In this document: one piece after another, positions 12,129 to 22,479 of the stretch
Layout of the letters: every line of letters begins with the position of its first letter
Position numbering within the stretch: the first letter of the stretch is position 1
NCBI GenBank assembly: GCA_028456385.1
Contig: JALNQF010000109.1
Coordinates: forward strand, 62,001-126,000
DNA: 64,000 nucleotides
Direction: 5' to 3'
Source of the DNA: Ophiosphaerella korrae
Taxonomy: Eukaryota > Ascomycota > Dothideomycetes > Pleosporales > Phaeosphaeriaceae
Notes under the pieces: generated by a model
What the model was told of the DNA's origin: nothing
Databases searched by the model: none
What the model saw: only the letters and a program-made list of their open reading frames with translations
Translations under genes and position numbers: made by a program

Positions 12129-12680
12129 TTAACGCGAATTCTTCTTCTGCGAGCGATAAACATCATCTTCGCTGTATGTAGAAAATATTCGGGACACAAT
12201 AATGGGACTGGCTGCCGATCTGCCGATCTCAATGTCTCTAATTCTTTGTTTTTCGGCATGTAAATCCCGGAACCTACACTTTCTGATCGCCGCAGTAACG
12301 CAACAGCCTAGAATTCCTGCTGCAAAAAATGAGCCTAAAATGGCTGCTGCAATTATCCATTCCCCTTGTGTATTTTTGGAGTCATCGTGGGTTTCTTCCC
12401 AGGTGTAGGATGGCGTTGGGGACGAAGTGTACATTGGCGAGGGAGCCTGTGTAACAGCTGGGATAGAAATGGACTGCACTTGACGTTCTTCCAAGGGTAG
12501 AAAGGGTGGCGTAGTTTTAATAGCTCGCATGTCGAATGGAGTCCCAGTTTCAACGGCTAACTTAGTGACGATACTGGGTTCGATGGAAAACTTTGATTCC
12601 GCACTGACACAAATGAAATATATCGTGAGAGATATCAACATGATATAATAGAACGGTATCCACATGGTAGTTAGTTCCAA
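12129..12680 (-). CDS. Hypothetical single-pass membrane protein, 183 aa
   Basis: One uninterrupted frame. The N-terminus has a hydrophobic signal-like segment (FYYIMLISLTIYFICVSA). A Pro/Ser/Thr-rich outer part (APSPMYTSSPTPSYTW) follows, then one strong membrane helix (WIIAAAILGSFFAAGILGCC) with a basic stop-transfer (RKCRFRD) and a short polar tail. The layout is that of a small type I membrane protein, as in fungal wall-sensor-like proteins, but no family is recognised. The second Met (MWIPFYY) is another possible start. Confidence 0.5.
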   Translation of the reverse strand: MELTTMWIPFYYIMLISLTIYFICVSAESKFSIEPSIVTKLAVETGTPFDMRAIKTTPPFLPLEERQVQSISIPAVTQAPSPMYTSSPTPSYTWEETHDDSKNTQGEWIIAAAILGSFFAAGILGCCVTAAIRKCRFRDLHAEKQRIRDIEIGRSAASPIIVSRIFSTYSEDDVYRSQKKNSR

Positions 12681-13225
12681 TGCTAGAGATATTACCTGCT
12701 ATACGTTTTCACTTTATTATAGCGCGTATTACAGATCAATCTCTTTTTGGTTTTCGCCTTCTCTACTGTTGTCGTAAGTTTGCAGCTTTTTTGATTGTGG
12801 GAAGTTTAGCCAGAGACATTTAAGAATGGTAGTATCTAGGTATAGCCGCAATCAGTAAGATTGTGTGTATGTGCACAATCTACGTTATTGTATAACAATA
12901 TCTAAAAAGCTTTGTCCTTGCAGCAAGAGAGTATGTTTTTAGATCCACACCAAGCCTGGTTTGCTAGTGCGGTGTATTTGATTTATTTATTGCATATCCA
13001 AAGTAGCTAGGTAGAGTTATGACCTCCGGAAGATCCAGCTACGAGGGTCAGAAAATCGATATCGTAAACCACGTACAAGAAAGATTTATTGCTTCCGGCG
13101 TATCAGAAGCCATAAACAGTATAAGCACATCGTTCGCACACCGTGGCATGAATCTTTCCAAGGTTTGTATTACGCTACAGGGATATGAACATACAAACCG
13201 ATGTGCGTATACTGTTTATACACAA
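12681..13225. other. Stretch without a supported gene
   Basis: AT-rich spacer. The plus-strand frames at 13019-13367 overlap the end of the GMC gene and have no motif. Confidence 0.5.
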
Positions 13226-15385
13226 CTATCGGGATTTATACGCTGCCGAACCACGGATGATATCTGCAGCCTTCTCGGCGATCGCATATACTGTCGTCAT
13301 GATATGTGTAGCCGGTAAGATGGGAATAACACTTGCATCGACAATTCTTAGCCCTTCAACGCCATAGACCTTAAGCTCGTCATCTACCACACCCCCAGTT
13401 TCTCTGGTTCCCATTTTGCAAGAACCGGCAGGATGAAAGAAGGTCGAAACACTCCCTTTGATATAAGCGTCAATGTTCGCGTCGCTTGTGACATTGGTAC
13501 CAGGGACCACTTCGGAAGGCGACAGCTCACTTATTCCAGGTGTTTTAGCAAGATGGCGTGCGAAATGGATGCCTTCGCGTAAGAGTTGGACATCAAGGGG
13601 GTTACGGAGAAATCCAGAGTCGGCAATTGGTGCATCAAATATGCTAGATGAAGTGGCCTTAACGCTTCCACGAGAGTAAGGATGCTGAAGACCGAGGACC
13701 ATGATACCATCTTGGAAGATGATCTCAAGCATCGCTGCATCACGAGCAAGAAGCTTCTTGTTGAGTGATGCGTACTGGGCCTCATAACCTCTTACAACTT
13801 CTGCTGGTGTATCAGGCGGCAGGGAAATAGAGGCCTTCGCTGCTGCTGCTTGAGATGCAATAGCGCCAGATGAATTGGAATATATTGATAACGGTAGGAA
13901 GAGCAAAAAGTCACCAGTGGGAGTTGTCAAAGGACCTTTCTTTTCAGCGTCATATTGCCGCCGGGCTTCAGCTGCAAATGTGGCATTACTTGCCAGGGTA
14001 TTAGTCAAGAGAGTTGTATTAACTTGGACGTACTATTAGTCTTCATTACCAGCGGGTAGGGGGCGTACACTTACTTGCATTGACTACTGAAGTCAAGGCA
14101 TGATCGTGAAGATTGTGCCCAACGGCTGGAAGATCAACTACAGCCGTCACATTGATAGATTTCAGAAATTTGGCATCTCCAATTCCGGAAATTTGAAGCA
14201 GTTGGGGCGTGTGCAGTGCCCCTGCTGCTAGGATGACCTCATTTCTAACCTTTACGACCCGACGTTCAGCGCCTACGGAGCTGGCAAACTCTACGCCTGT
14301 GGCCTTAATTTTTCCATTGACCTGATTGGTTATGATGTGAGAAACTTGATTGTTGACAAGTAGATGGAAATTCGGTCGCTTGACAGCGGAGTCATAGTAG
14401 GCTTCCTTAGCAGATGAGCGCGTGATATCCACAGGATTGATATTGTGAGGGCAGAAATAGCCGCCAATGGCATTTCCGCTCGCTTGGTCATTGATAGGGA
14501 TTCCTAGTGCTTTTGCGGCTTTGACGAAATTTTCTACGCTATGATTAGAGCTATATCTTGGCCTAGGTATATGCTGAAGCGCGATTCTCCGACTTACTTG
14601 TTGTTGGCCAAAAGAAGGGAGAGAATGAAGTTTGCATATAGCCCTTGTCGCCGTGGTACTGAAGGTCGTACTTGATATCATATTCAGCCTGAATTTCCTT
14701 TGTGGGCGGCGTGAACTTTTCATTCTACGAAGTTGTTAGGAACGACGAATTTTTGAACCAGTGGACGGACACAAACCTTCTTGAAGTACGGGAGTACACT
14801 AGCAAAGTTCCAACCCTTGTTTCCTAATACCTCCCAACCGTCGTAATCTGATTTTGAGCCCCGGTCAAACACCATGCGATTAAGCTTAGTAGATCCGCCG
14901 ACAATCTTGCCTTGGGGGATAGAAACTACACGGCCACCTACTCCATCCCCTGCTGCATAAGTAGTGTTCCAATCATATTTTGTTCCTACAGCGCCGCCTG
15001 CGAGACCCGGTATGGTGACAAAGTCCTCATTACGGTCCCTACAAATGCGATTAGATGGGCGCGAAATAGACATGGGGGATCAGAGGAAACATACAAATCG
15101 CCAGCCTCGATAATTAGAACGTTAACGTCTGAGAAGAGCTTGCGTTAGTGTCGGGTGCTGAGAAGAATCTAGTATTGTAATGGGCGACCCACTTGGCTGC
15201 TCTGAAAGTCGGTTTGCAACTGTTAGACCAGATGCACCGGCCCCTATGACGACGTAATGATATTCTGGCAACAATGCATCTGGCCCTGGAATAAGCTGGC
15301 CATCAAAGAGCGGACGGGCAAAGGCTCCCGAGGTTGCCAAAGCAACCGTCAGCGAAAGGATATCAAGACCGAATATTGAAGGCAT
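13226..15385 (-). CDS. Secreted GMC (glucose-methanol-choline) family FAD oxidoreductase
   Basis: Six exons join in frame: 15385-15193, 15128-15095, 15038-14777, 14724-14598, 14533-14075 and 14022-13226, giving 623 residues. The start (MPSIFGLDILSLTVALATSG) is a signal peptide. The FAD-binding GAGASGLTVANRLSE and the linked NVLIIEAGD follow. GGSTKLNRMVFDRGS is the GMC signature 1 region and AAGALHTPQLLQISGIG signature 2. The C-terminal active-site segment FHPAGSCKMG and the later ATHIMTTVYAIAEKAADI carry the conserved histidines. Family members (aryl-alcohol oxidases, glucose oxidase and dehydrogenases) oxidise alcohols outside the cell or in specialised metabolism; the substrate cannot be told from sequence. 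All introns are short GT-AG with CTAAC-like branch sites. Length and motifs are complete, so it looks functional. Confidence 0.88.
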
Positions 15386-17110
15386 TTTGAAGACGGTCTG
15401 ATGCGTGCGCGCTTTGCTCCAAGCGTGGATCCATAATAAAACATCACAGCGCACAACCGTCTATATACTTTGTTATGTTCAGTGCGACTTGCCGCATGAA
15501 ACTTCTTACCAAATCTCCGCCCGGACCACCCAGACGACGTCGGAACGATGCGGCCGTGGTTGCCAAGTCTTGGTTCCTGAAACATCCATTGGCCGGTGCA
15601 AGGGGGGAGCACAAATTCTTGAGCATGACTCGTGCGCATAGAACTCAGTCGAATCTTACGTACACTGTAATTTACATACGACTTAGATCAATTAGCATTG
15701 TGTACACTCACCTCTAGCCTCCTATATAGCCTTACAAGGATGTTCTGAATTGTATATAGGATTCTATTGGAGTAAAGAATCTTCGATGAGTTTCTACGGC
15801 CCATGCGCTGCACGAGCCGTATTCGAGAATTCGTGCACCACCCTTGTGCTTCTAGTGGCATCGATTAATCTACTGGAAGGCAGTGCACTCTAACTTGATG
15901 TTCGACAATGTCCGTGCAGCCGCATTGGTCAAGGCTACTCCTGTAATGTAGATGGCAAGCGAGCCCCTTACCAACTTTGCGCGCGTATATTATCTCAACG
16001 TACAATGGCTCAACGCCGCGTTACGCACATGGCAGAAGATCCCGTTCTCAGCTTCAGGGTTTCAAATGTGGTAAGCCCGGTGGATTAGAAATGAGGTGAT
16101 TGCGTCATCCTTAGTTAGATAGGCACTTAGGCTACCTGAACCTATTGTACAAATTATGCCATGCCAGCTTCAAGTTAGAATCACCGATGCACGTGCCAAG
16201 GAACATGGTGCTTGGGTAGGTACCCCAGATATTCGGCAGTGACACAAAGCGAATCGTCGCGTACCGGCAATGCGTTGATAGGCTAATAAATATACTCACC
16301 AGTGTTCAAATGTAGGGTTCAGGATTTGAAAACCTTTCTAAAAGTATTGTACGCACTTCGGGACCTGCCCTTCATTTCCCCTTTCGACTAAACAAATGCA
16401 TGTGTGTAATGCTGTGAATAAGCCACTTAGAGACGGATAGTTGTCAGGGGCATTGCACTCAATTCTGATCAACTCATCCCCTAGTCACAGCTAAAGTTCT
16501 ATTATGCCTGTTACTTGATGTTGAAATTGCGCTTCCAAGAAAATAATGTCTAGGAGTGCTTCTCTATTAAATTTTGTGTAACTCATTTGTGAGTCAATAG
16601 CTAAAAGTAATCAATGGTATGTCTTCGGCATCCCGAGAGCACAAATCAATGGTAGGTAGGATTCAAGCAATAGTTTATAGGGATTACGACGACACCTCCT
16701 CAGCAGTATCAAGACGATTGGAGCTTAGACTTTGATAATCAGTAAAAAATACCATCCAGAACCTATCGATGCAATTCTATAGACCTGTATGTACTAGTTC
16801 GCTTGTATTACTCGCAGCCATATTCACTACTGTTGTTGCGTTACCATGACCAACTATCACCTTCCCCAAGCTACCACTGCACACCCACATGGACAAAACA
16901 TCGTCCGGCGTTTTGTAATTGTCCAAGATATTTTACTCATTTATACAAGTTAAGCATCGCTCTACCACTCCCAAAGTCAGACAATATCGGATAAAGAGCG
17001 GTAATCTCGGAATTGGTACTCGGAATATCTTCAATGGCCACTGCCGTCCATTTACCACTCTGAATTTTGCTCCTCTCATCTTCGGTGCGTTCCGTGGTGC
17101 CTCGCGTGTC
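15386..17110. other. Stretch without a supported gene; contains a transposon end
   Basis: No credible coding frame. It contains the pogo-like terminal fragment at 15948-16027 listed separately. The rest is AT-rich with stop-filled frames. Confidence 0.5.
15948..16027. mobile_element. Solo terminal fragment related to the pogo-like element at 46.7 kb
   Basis: About 80 bp match the left end of the element at 46746-47860: the words GGCAAGCGAG and ACCAACTTTGCGC, then a looser match through TTATCTCA and a GCTC-rich stretch. It has one copy of the subterminal unit where the full element has two. No opposite end and no transposase code are found nearby, so this is a leftover end or a recombination scar. 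Confidence 0.55.
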
Positions 17111-17635
17111 TTAAATAGTGCGTCTATCACCCAGCAAGGCGTTGTCCAAGAACTGAGACTCTGTACTATTAGAGAGGGCGAATGTATTGGGACCAACGAC
17201 GGTGTTTCCTAGACTCATGAGCATTTGGACTTGATCGGAGGGTGTGGGTGATGGCGGGCATGCTCTAAGATAGGGCGTGCTAGCTGCGGAGGACATAACG
17301 CTGCATTGTTCCTCGGAATAAAAATTTGGGGCCGAAATATCAGAAACTGCTCCCATGTGAGGGTTGATCGCACTTTTAGATGATCCGAATGCGAGTCGCA
17401 CCCGGTTCATGATATTTAAACCTGTGGTCGGGGAATCTTGGTTCATGCCATGATTGGAGTTATCATTATCCGCCTCAAGATCTCGGGCCTGTTCGGCGGT
17501 AGAACTTGGTTCTTTGTGCGTTATGATTGATTGTATGTTTTTCTTGATTGCGACCAGCGTGATACATATGCTGCTCATCACAGCAGTGGATATGCTAGTT
17601 GCCATGCTTCTGAATTGGGTGTATGTTAGGCCCAT
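17111..17635 (-). CDS. Hypothetical Ser/Thr/Asn-rich protein, 174 aa
   Basis: A single frame with one moderately hydrophobic stretch near the N-terminus (SISTAVMSSICITLVAI), then a long polar tail rich in Ser, Asn, Asp and Pro (PYLRACPPSPTPSDQ). No domain is recognised. The composition fits a small membrane-anchored protein with a disordered tail, like the others in this stretch of the minus strand. Confidence 0.4.
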   Translation of the reverse strand: MGLTYTQFRSMATSISTAVMSSICITLVAIKKNIQSIITHKEPSSTAEQARDLEADNDNSNHGMNQDSPTTGLNIMNRVRLAFGSSKSAINPHMGAVSDISAPNFYSEEQCSVMSSAASTPYLRACPPSPTPSDQVQMLMSLGNTVVGPNTFALSNSTESQFLDNALLGDRRTI

Positions 17636-17955
17636 GGTTGTGTTGTTGGATGTATTTCCTTATCGTGCTGGTTCCAATTAAAGAGAGGCACAATTTGTAA
17701 CATATGCTGTTGTTCGGGTGATTCTTTGATAATGTGTACTCACAATGTTTGTAGTTTGTGCAAAGACATTACCATGCACAATGTCTATGTTAGAGAAATG
17801 AACACACCTGATTATATCATATGGTATGATTAGATTGATTATAACTAGAAGAAATCATTATATCAAACCGCATACAATTTTCTGGCATGGCGTATGGTCC
17901 CACCACACGATATTGCTTATGCTCTACTTGCTGAAATCAAGACATTCCCTTTATC

Positions 17956-18477
17956 TCACAGCCGCCCAGAAATACCAGGCGGGTGGGACCCTAAAGGATT
18001 CCTGGTGGGGCTGCGCACCATCCCAAGAACACTTCTATCGAGACTGACTTGATTGGGCTTTTGGGCAGACGTGATTTGTGAAAGAGGCATATGCAACGAC
18101 CTCCTATACTGCTGCATATTATCATTTTGAGAAAGATCTGTATCAATCATAAGCACTGAAGGACAAACGCGTCGTAAGCTCTTTTCGATATCAGCTTTGT
18201 TTTCTGTATCAGCCTTCCGTCTGTTGTGGCGGCGCAAGCAGTGTATTATACCTATGATCGCGGCAAATACGGTGGCGATGGCTATGCACACAACTAGAAT
18301 GGTGATAGTTTTGGATGATAGGCCCCCTGGATGTAAGTTGTTTGGATGTGGGGAGGGCTGTGTTGTTGGATTTTGAGAAACATTTCCGACGAGAATGGAT
18401 GGAGTAGAGATAGGTGAAGTGACTACGACGCGACTCGCTGCAAGTACGGAGGTGGCTACGGGGGAGTTATAAGCCAT
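17956..18477 (-). CDS. Hypothetical single-pass membrane protein, 173 aa
   Basis: A single frame. A Ser/Thr/Pro-rich outer part (NPTTQPSPHPNNLHPGG) precedes a strong membrane helix (TITILVVCIAIATVFAAIIG) and a basic inner flank (LRRHNRRK), then a polar tail. There is no clear cleavable signal peptide. The architecture repeats that of the 12129-12680 protein. No family is recognised. Confidence 0.5.
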   Translation of the reverse strand: MAYNSPVATSVLAASRVVVTSPISTPSILVGNVSQNPTTQPSPHPNNLHPGGLSSKTITILVVCIAIATVFAAIIGIIHCLRRHNRRKADTENKADIEKSLRRVCPSVLMIDTDLSQNDNMQQYRRSLHMPLSQITSAQKPNQVSLDRSVLGMVRSPTRNPLGSHPPGISGRL

Positions 18478-18790
18478 GTTGCTGTCGAAATGAATGTGGT
18501 TGTTCTAAAGCAACGAGGGAAGAAGCATGGCCAGTGTGGATATCTAGATCAAAGTTTGATATGAACAATTTTCATTGTTCAACAAGTATAGAAAAATGAA
18601 GTCTTTGTCTTATTGTTCACTTTTTGCCACGATGTTCTGATAATTCGATGAACAGAGTATTGCAAGCCCTGCATATTGTTCCACAAACGGCCTGCGCTAC
18701 AATAGCAGTTACAATAATATCAAAGATTGATATCCCTTCACATATGGCCAGTGTGCACCGCCTGCACTACCTCAATGATCCTAGAACCTA
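18478..18790. other. Spacer between two minus-strand small membrane-protein genes
   Basis: AT-rich; presumably the promoter of the gene at 17956-18477. I see no specific site. Confidence 0.4.
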
Positions 18791-19156
18791 CTAATTCAAA
18801 GGTACCAACTCAAAGGTGTCGTCGCCAAGGGCTGTCATCGCCTTGAGTAGTTTGCGTATGTCTTTTACCTCGGCTGTGAGATTCTCAACGGTAGAGGTGT
18901 TCTTGACAACGCGAATCCGGATGTTCTCAGTTTCTCCATTCTCGAAGACGTGGATCTCGAAAGGTGGAGGGCCGAGATGGATAAATCGTGCCGGGACGAG
19001 TGTAATGAAACAGTTCCGCAGAACAGTATAAGAATAGCTAATGAGAAACAACGAGACCTTGCAGAGGCCGGCGACGATACTGAACAGTATGCCACAAAAA
19101 ATGACAAAGCCGATTATAAAAACCCAATTCTGGATCGATGATACTGTAGTAGACAT
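18791..19156 (-). CDS. Hypothetical small membrane protein, 121 aa
   Basis: The start MSTTVSSIQN at 19156 fits better than the far upstream ATG at 19351, because it leads straight into a membrane helix (WVFIIGFVIFCGILFSIVAG). A second hydrophobic stretch (SLFLISYSYTVL) follows, then a hydrophilic C-terminal part (HVFENGETENIRIRVVKN) and a probable short coiled coil (VENLTAEVKDIRKLLKAM). Function unknown. Confidence 0.5.
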   Translation of the reverse strand: MSTTVSSIQNWVFIIGFVIFCGILFSIVAGLCKVSLFLISYSYTVLRNCFITLVPARFIHLGPPPFEIHVFENGETENIRIRVVKNTSTVENLTAEVKDIRKLLKAMTALGDDTFELVPLN

Positions 19157-19406
19157 GATGGGAGGTGAAATGGGTGGCTGAGTTCGGCAGAGTAGGTGAC
19201 GGTAGGGCTGAAAGGTTGAAAGCTGGTTCTGGTGGGAAAGCGGAAGTCCAGGAACATGTGGGTGTTTTAAATAGGTAGTAAGGAGACCTCGTCCATGGAC
19301 AGTGTGCAAGCAATGTACAGCGCTCGGACCCAGCTTGGCTGATGGTTTCACTCGCCCTTATTTTACTCGCAAGCGTAGTGATACATCGAAAGCAGTACGA
19401 TGTGAT

Positions 19407-20108
19407 TCATTCACCCATCTCCTTGTGTACCATCATGATAACTGACGCCGCACTGGAGCTGCTGTCTGCACTGCCGCTCTTTCTTCGGCGATGGTGCCTT
19501 ACTGATTCGGCCGTAGTAGTCAGCGGACGTAAGCTTGTCATGAGTTGTGGAGGGAAGTAGTCGCCGCTGTCGTCGGTAAAGCGCACTGGTGTTCGCGAGC
19601 GGCTGTGTACAGGACTCCGCACACTTCGCTGGTGTCGTCGGGTGTTGCTGTCGGTGGGTGGCTGCAGACGCGAGTTCAGGCCCATCCACAGCGCCTCTTC
19701 GTCCTCGTCGCCGGGCGCTCGCCAACCGCCGACGCCTTCGAAGTCCCGCGGGACATCGCTTGTGCCGAAGGTGACAGCGCGGATTGGGTTGGTGGGTTGG
19801 ACAATGGCCTCTTGGGATGAGGCGGCGCTGATATTAGTGCCTCGAAAGCTGCGCTGGCAACTCGGTGACGTGGGTGTGGGCGAGAACCTGAGGGTGAGCG
19901 AGTTAAACCAGACGCCCGTGACTGCTGCAGCCAGTTGGACATAGACAATGGCCGCACGCACGAACAGCAGCGAGACGGCGAGCGAGGTGGTAACGACGGC
20001 GAACAGGGCCAGCGGAAGCGAGACTGCGAGCAGCGCAAAGGGGGCCAGGGCATACAGCGGGTTCCAGAGGTCGATTTCGATGTTGATAAAGCCGTGTTTG
20101 AGCAACAT
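19407..20108 (-). CDS. Hypothetical two-helix membrane protein with basic Ser/Arg tail, 233 aa
   Basis: The N-terminal half is strongly hydrophobic (LYALAPFALLAVSLPLALFA, then a second segment ending in QLAAAVTGVW). The C-terminal half is polar with acidic (PGDEDEEALW) and basic Ser/Arg-rich blocks (HSRSRTPVRF, RHHRRRKSGSADSSSSAA). GC-rich third positions and long overlapping antisense frames suggest real coding on this strand. It looks like a conserved fungal protein of unknown function, possibly at an internal membrane. Confidence 0.6.
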   Translation of the reverse strand: MLLKHGFINIEIDLWNPLYALAPFALLAVSLPLALFAVVTTSLAVSLLFVRAAIVYVQLAAAVTGVWFNSLTLRFSPTPTSPSCQRSFRGTNISAASSQEAIVQPTNPIRAVTFGTSDVPRDFEGVGGWRAPGDEDEEALWMGLNSRLQPPTDSNTRRHQRSVRSPVHSRSRTPVRFTDDSGDYFPPQLMTSLRPLTTTAESVRHHRRRKSGSADSSSSAASVIMMVHKEMGE

Positions 20109-20303
20109 GACGACCGGGCAGTTTCAGAGCTAGGTGGGTGGTGGGTGTAAAGTTTAGGCACACGCGGCTAGCACGCGAAAGTGAGACGGCACGTCACGTG
20201 CACACCGACACATGAAAAGATTCGCACTCTCGGCCTCGCCACCACGTCTAGCCGTAGATGCTCGAATCGACTGCCCGTCTCTTGCTTCACCCTCTCTCGC
20301 CAG

Positions 20304-20540
20304 CTAAGTCGCACGAATGCGGCGAGCAGTGCTTCGCGTAGGCGTCATGCCCATGCCCAGAAGCACGGCTCCAAGAGAGGTGCCTTTGAAAATGCTCTCG
20401 TACTGCTCCGTCTTGAGGCTTGCGCTGTAAGGCTGTTTCCGAATGCGCAAGAAGATGCCGCCTGTGACCAGCATCCAGGCGCCAAAGAGAAGTTCGTATC
20501 TGTACTTGGAAGAAACGTGTTCGGTGCTGGGGCTGGACAT
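20304..20540 (-). CDS. Small hypothetical membrane protein, 78 aa
   Basis: Start MSSPSTEHVSS at 20540; an in-frame ATG three codons upstream is less likely. One clear hydrophobic segment (ELLFGAWMLVTGGIFL) and a weaker second one (GTSLGAVLLGMGM), with basic ends (RIRKQ, ARRIRAT). Size and charge resemble small mitochondrial inner-membrane assembly proteins, but I cannot assign a family. Confidence 0.5.
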   Translation of the reverse strand: MSSPSTEHVSSKYRYELLFGAWMLVTGGIFLRIRKQPYSASLKTEQYESIFKGTSLGAVLLGMGMTPTRSTARRIRAT

Positions 20541-20972
20541 TGTCTTCAAAGTTTGGGTGAGAAAATTTGGGTGAGCAAAGGTTTGTGGGCAAAAGGCGGT
20601 CGCGACACCTGATCGACGTATGTTGGTTGGGTGATGTCACCCCACTCTGGCCAGTGATGACCCTCACACCACCTTTCTCAGCCCCAGCCGCCGCCTGCTC
20701 ATTGGCTGCATCCTTCATCTTCTCTTCTCTCCTGCACTCAGCCTCCACCTCGCTCACAAAGTCTTCCGTTTTTCTGTTCTCGTCTCTTCATTCTTATCAC
20801 CTGGTCTGCGTTATCGCTACACTCCGACACAATGCCAACATTGACCATGCACAACATGCTCCGTTGTCAATCGCAGATGGCCTATATTACATATCCTGCC
20901 CCATTGCTACTAACACATGTGTAATCATCAAAGCACAAGCCCACACACCACCCTCCTTCATAACATCCAGCC
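20541..20972. promoter_or_regulatory. Divergent intergenic region between two small membrane-protein genes
   Basis: About 430 bp separate the ATG at 20540 (minus) from the ATG at 20973 (plus). It has pyrimidine-rich runs (TTCTCTTCTCTCCTGCACTC) ahead of the plus-strand gene, common before fungal transcription starts. I see no clear TATA box. Confidence 0.4.
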
Positions 20973-21392
20973 ATGTCATCTGACGGCAAACAATTTGTCC
21001 TTGTCGTCATTCCCACAATCGCCTTGGTGGCATTCATCATCATCATCGCCATAGCCGTAACCCGCAAACTGCGTCTACGCGCACGCCGCAAAAACGTCCT
21101 CCCAATTACAGAATGGGAAGCCACCCCCACTCATCCTAATCCAAAGGATGTGCCGTTCTTGGCCGAACCGCCAGCAACTCATCAGCCGATACAGTCGGGT
21201 AGGATTAGGTTACAACAATTTCAAGAGAAAGCACGAGATCGCCGGGATCGGGTCCCCAGCCAGCCTGTGCAGCCCTGGCATCTGAAGCCCAAGGGACCCG
21301 AATATTGGAAACAAGTTGGAGCAGAGATGCAAGCCAAGAAGACATGGCAAGAAAAACTGTCTGACCGCTGGAATAATATGGTATATAAGTAG
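20973..21392 (+). CDS. Hypothetical single-pass membrane protein, 139 aa
   Basis: The ATG at 20973 opens a short lead (MSSDGKQF) into one strong membrane helix (VLVVIPTIALVAFIIIIAIA) with a very basic inner flank (RKLRLRARRKN), then a proline-rich, charged cytosolic tail (RIRLQQFQEKARDRRDR; WHLKPKGPEYWKQVG). Likely a small tail-exposed membrane protein conserved in ascomycetes. Function unknown. Intronless and intact. Confidence 0.6.
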   Translation: MSSDGKQFVLVVIPTIALVAFIIIIAIAVTRKLRLRARRKNVLPITEWEATPTHPNPKDVPFLAEPPATHQPIQSGRIRLQQFQEKARDRRDRVPSQPVQPWHLKPKGPEYWKQVGAEMQAKKTWQEKLSDRWNNMVYK

Positions 21393-21669
21393 CGACTTAA
21401 TCCTAACTATCATGCCTTACATGCTATGCCTCCTGATAAATTGGTCGTCTAACGCAGCCGAGAGATCTCCTGTCGTTGAATCACTCCTCAAGGGCTTCCC
21501 CAAATCTAATCATTATTTCCTAACTCACATCTCACCTACCTTCATTTCATTTTCGGCCTATATTCCAAGTCCCAATATATATTGTATTAGCAACCGCTAG
21601 CCACGAGTTTAGCCAATGTTGCTCCCAAAGTCACTTGTATGAATACTTCATCCTATCGGGTCGGTAACA

Positions 21670-22479
21670 CTATATGGAATCATCTTTGCTTGCCTTGACC
21701 CAATCCTCCAACTTCGTCAGTTCTCTCTCTGTACACTTGCCAATATTCGCGACAGCTCCCTCGTACATCCGTTTGGGGTATGCTTCATGCCCGGCGTAGC
21801 TCTCCCTTGTGGTTCTCGATATCGAATCTAACCTTAGCTTAGGCATGTGACTGAATTTTGTATTCGCTGGGCCTTGTCGGCCTCTTTCACATCAATTTTA
21901 CGCTCTAGCATACGCCCAATTATCGCACAAGCATCCCATTATGAAATGAGCTCTAGGTCACACAGGTATACGGGCTTCTATGTTCTAATTTGCTCTTACA
22001 CCGCTAGTGCTCCGCACGCTTCTCCGATGTCTACGAGCGAGAGGTAGTCGAATTTCACATTCGGGTGTAGGGCCTCAATTCTACCTCCCTTCAGCTCCTC
22101 CACACTCCAAAATATGATAGTATTAAAATATACAGGTTACATGATGGTGAAGAAAATGCCTGATTTGTCCAGCACGACTCCGGTGCTGCTATGAAATGCT
22201 CCAATAAAATCGTCAAAGCCTAGCTGGTGGAGCCTTCACCCTTGAAAGAAGAAAGGAGAACAATATAAGTAATTCCCGCATTGTTAGACGGCATGCTCAA
22301 GTTTTTCTGGCTTAGATAAATCAACCGTGATGCGAGCATATTTATCGGTTTCATTAAGTCTAGATATTGGCTTGTTAGTATTTCGCATCGCGTCTGCGTG
22401 CTGCAATGGCGAGAGCACAGTCCACGCCTCCTGTTAGACCAAAGATAGGTACATTATTGCTGCCGAATGCCGTGTTCAT
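21670..22479 (-). pseudogene. NmrA-like NAD(P)-binding family pseudogene
   Basis: Starting at ATG 22479, the first residues hold an eroded nucleotide-binding loop (VPIFGLTGG). Further down the minus strand a single frame gives DDFIGAFHSSTGVVLDKSG, PVYFNTIIFWSVEELKGG, VKFDYLSLVDIGEACGALAV, CAIIGRMLERKIDVKEAD and finally, after a frame change, YPKRMYEGAVANIGKCTERE and LTKLEDWVKASKDDS, which is the usual C-terminal order of NmrA-like proteins. Stop codons fall inside these blocks, and the part between the loop and DDFIGAF is heavily stop-ridden. NmrA-like proteins are redox sensors or isoflavone-reductase-like enzymes, often in metabolite clusters. This copy is dead. Confidence 0.7.

Noticed and set aside
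15061..15200. Truncation of the GMC gene after its first exon
   Set aside because: Two short introns flank a 34-nt exon; with them the frame runs through to a full-length protein.
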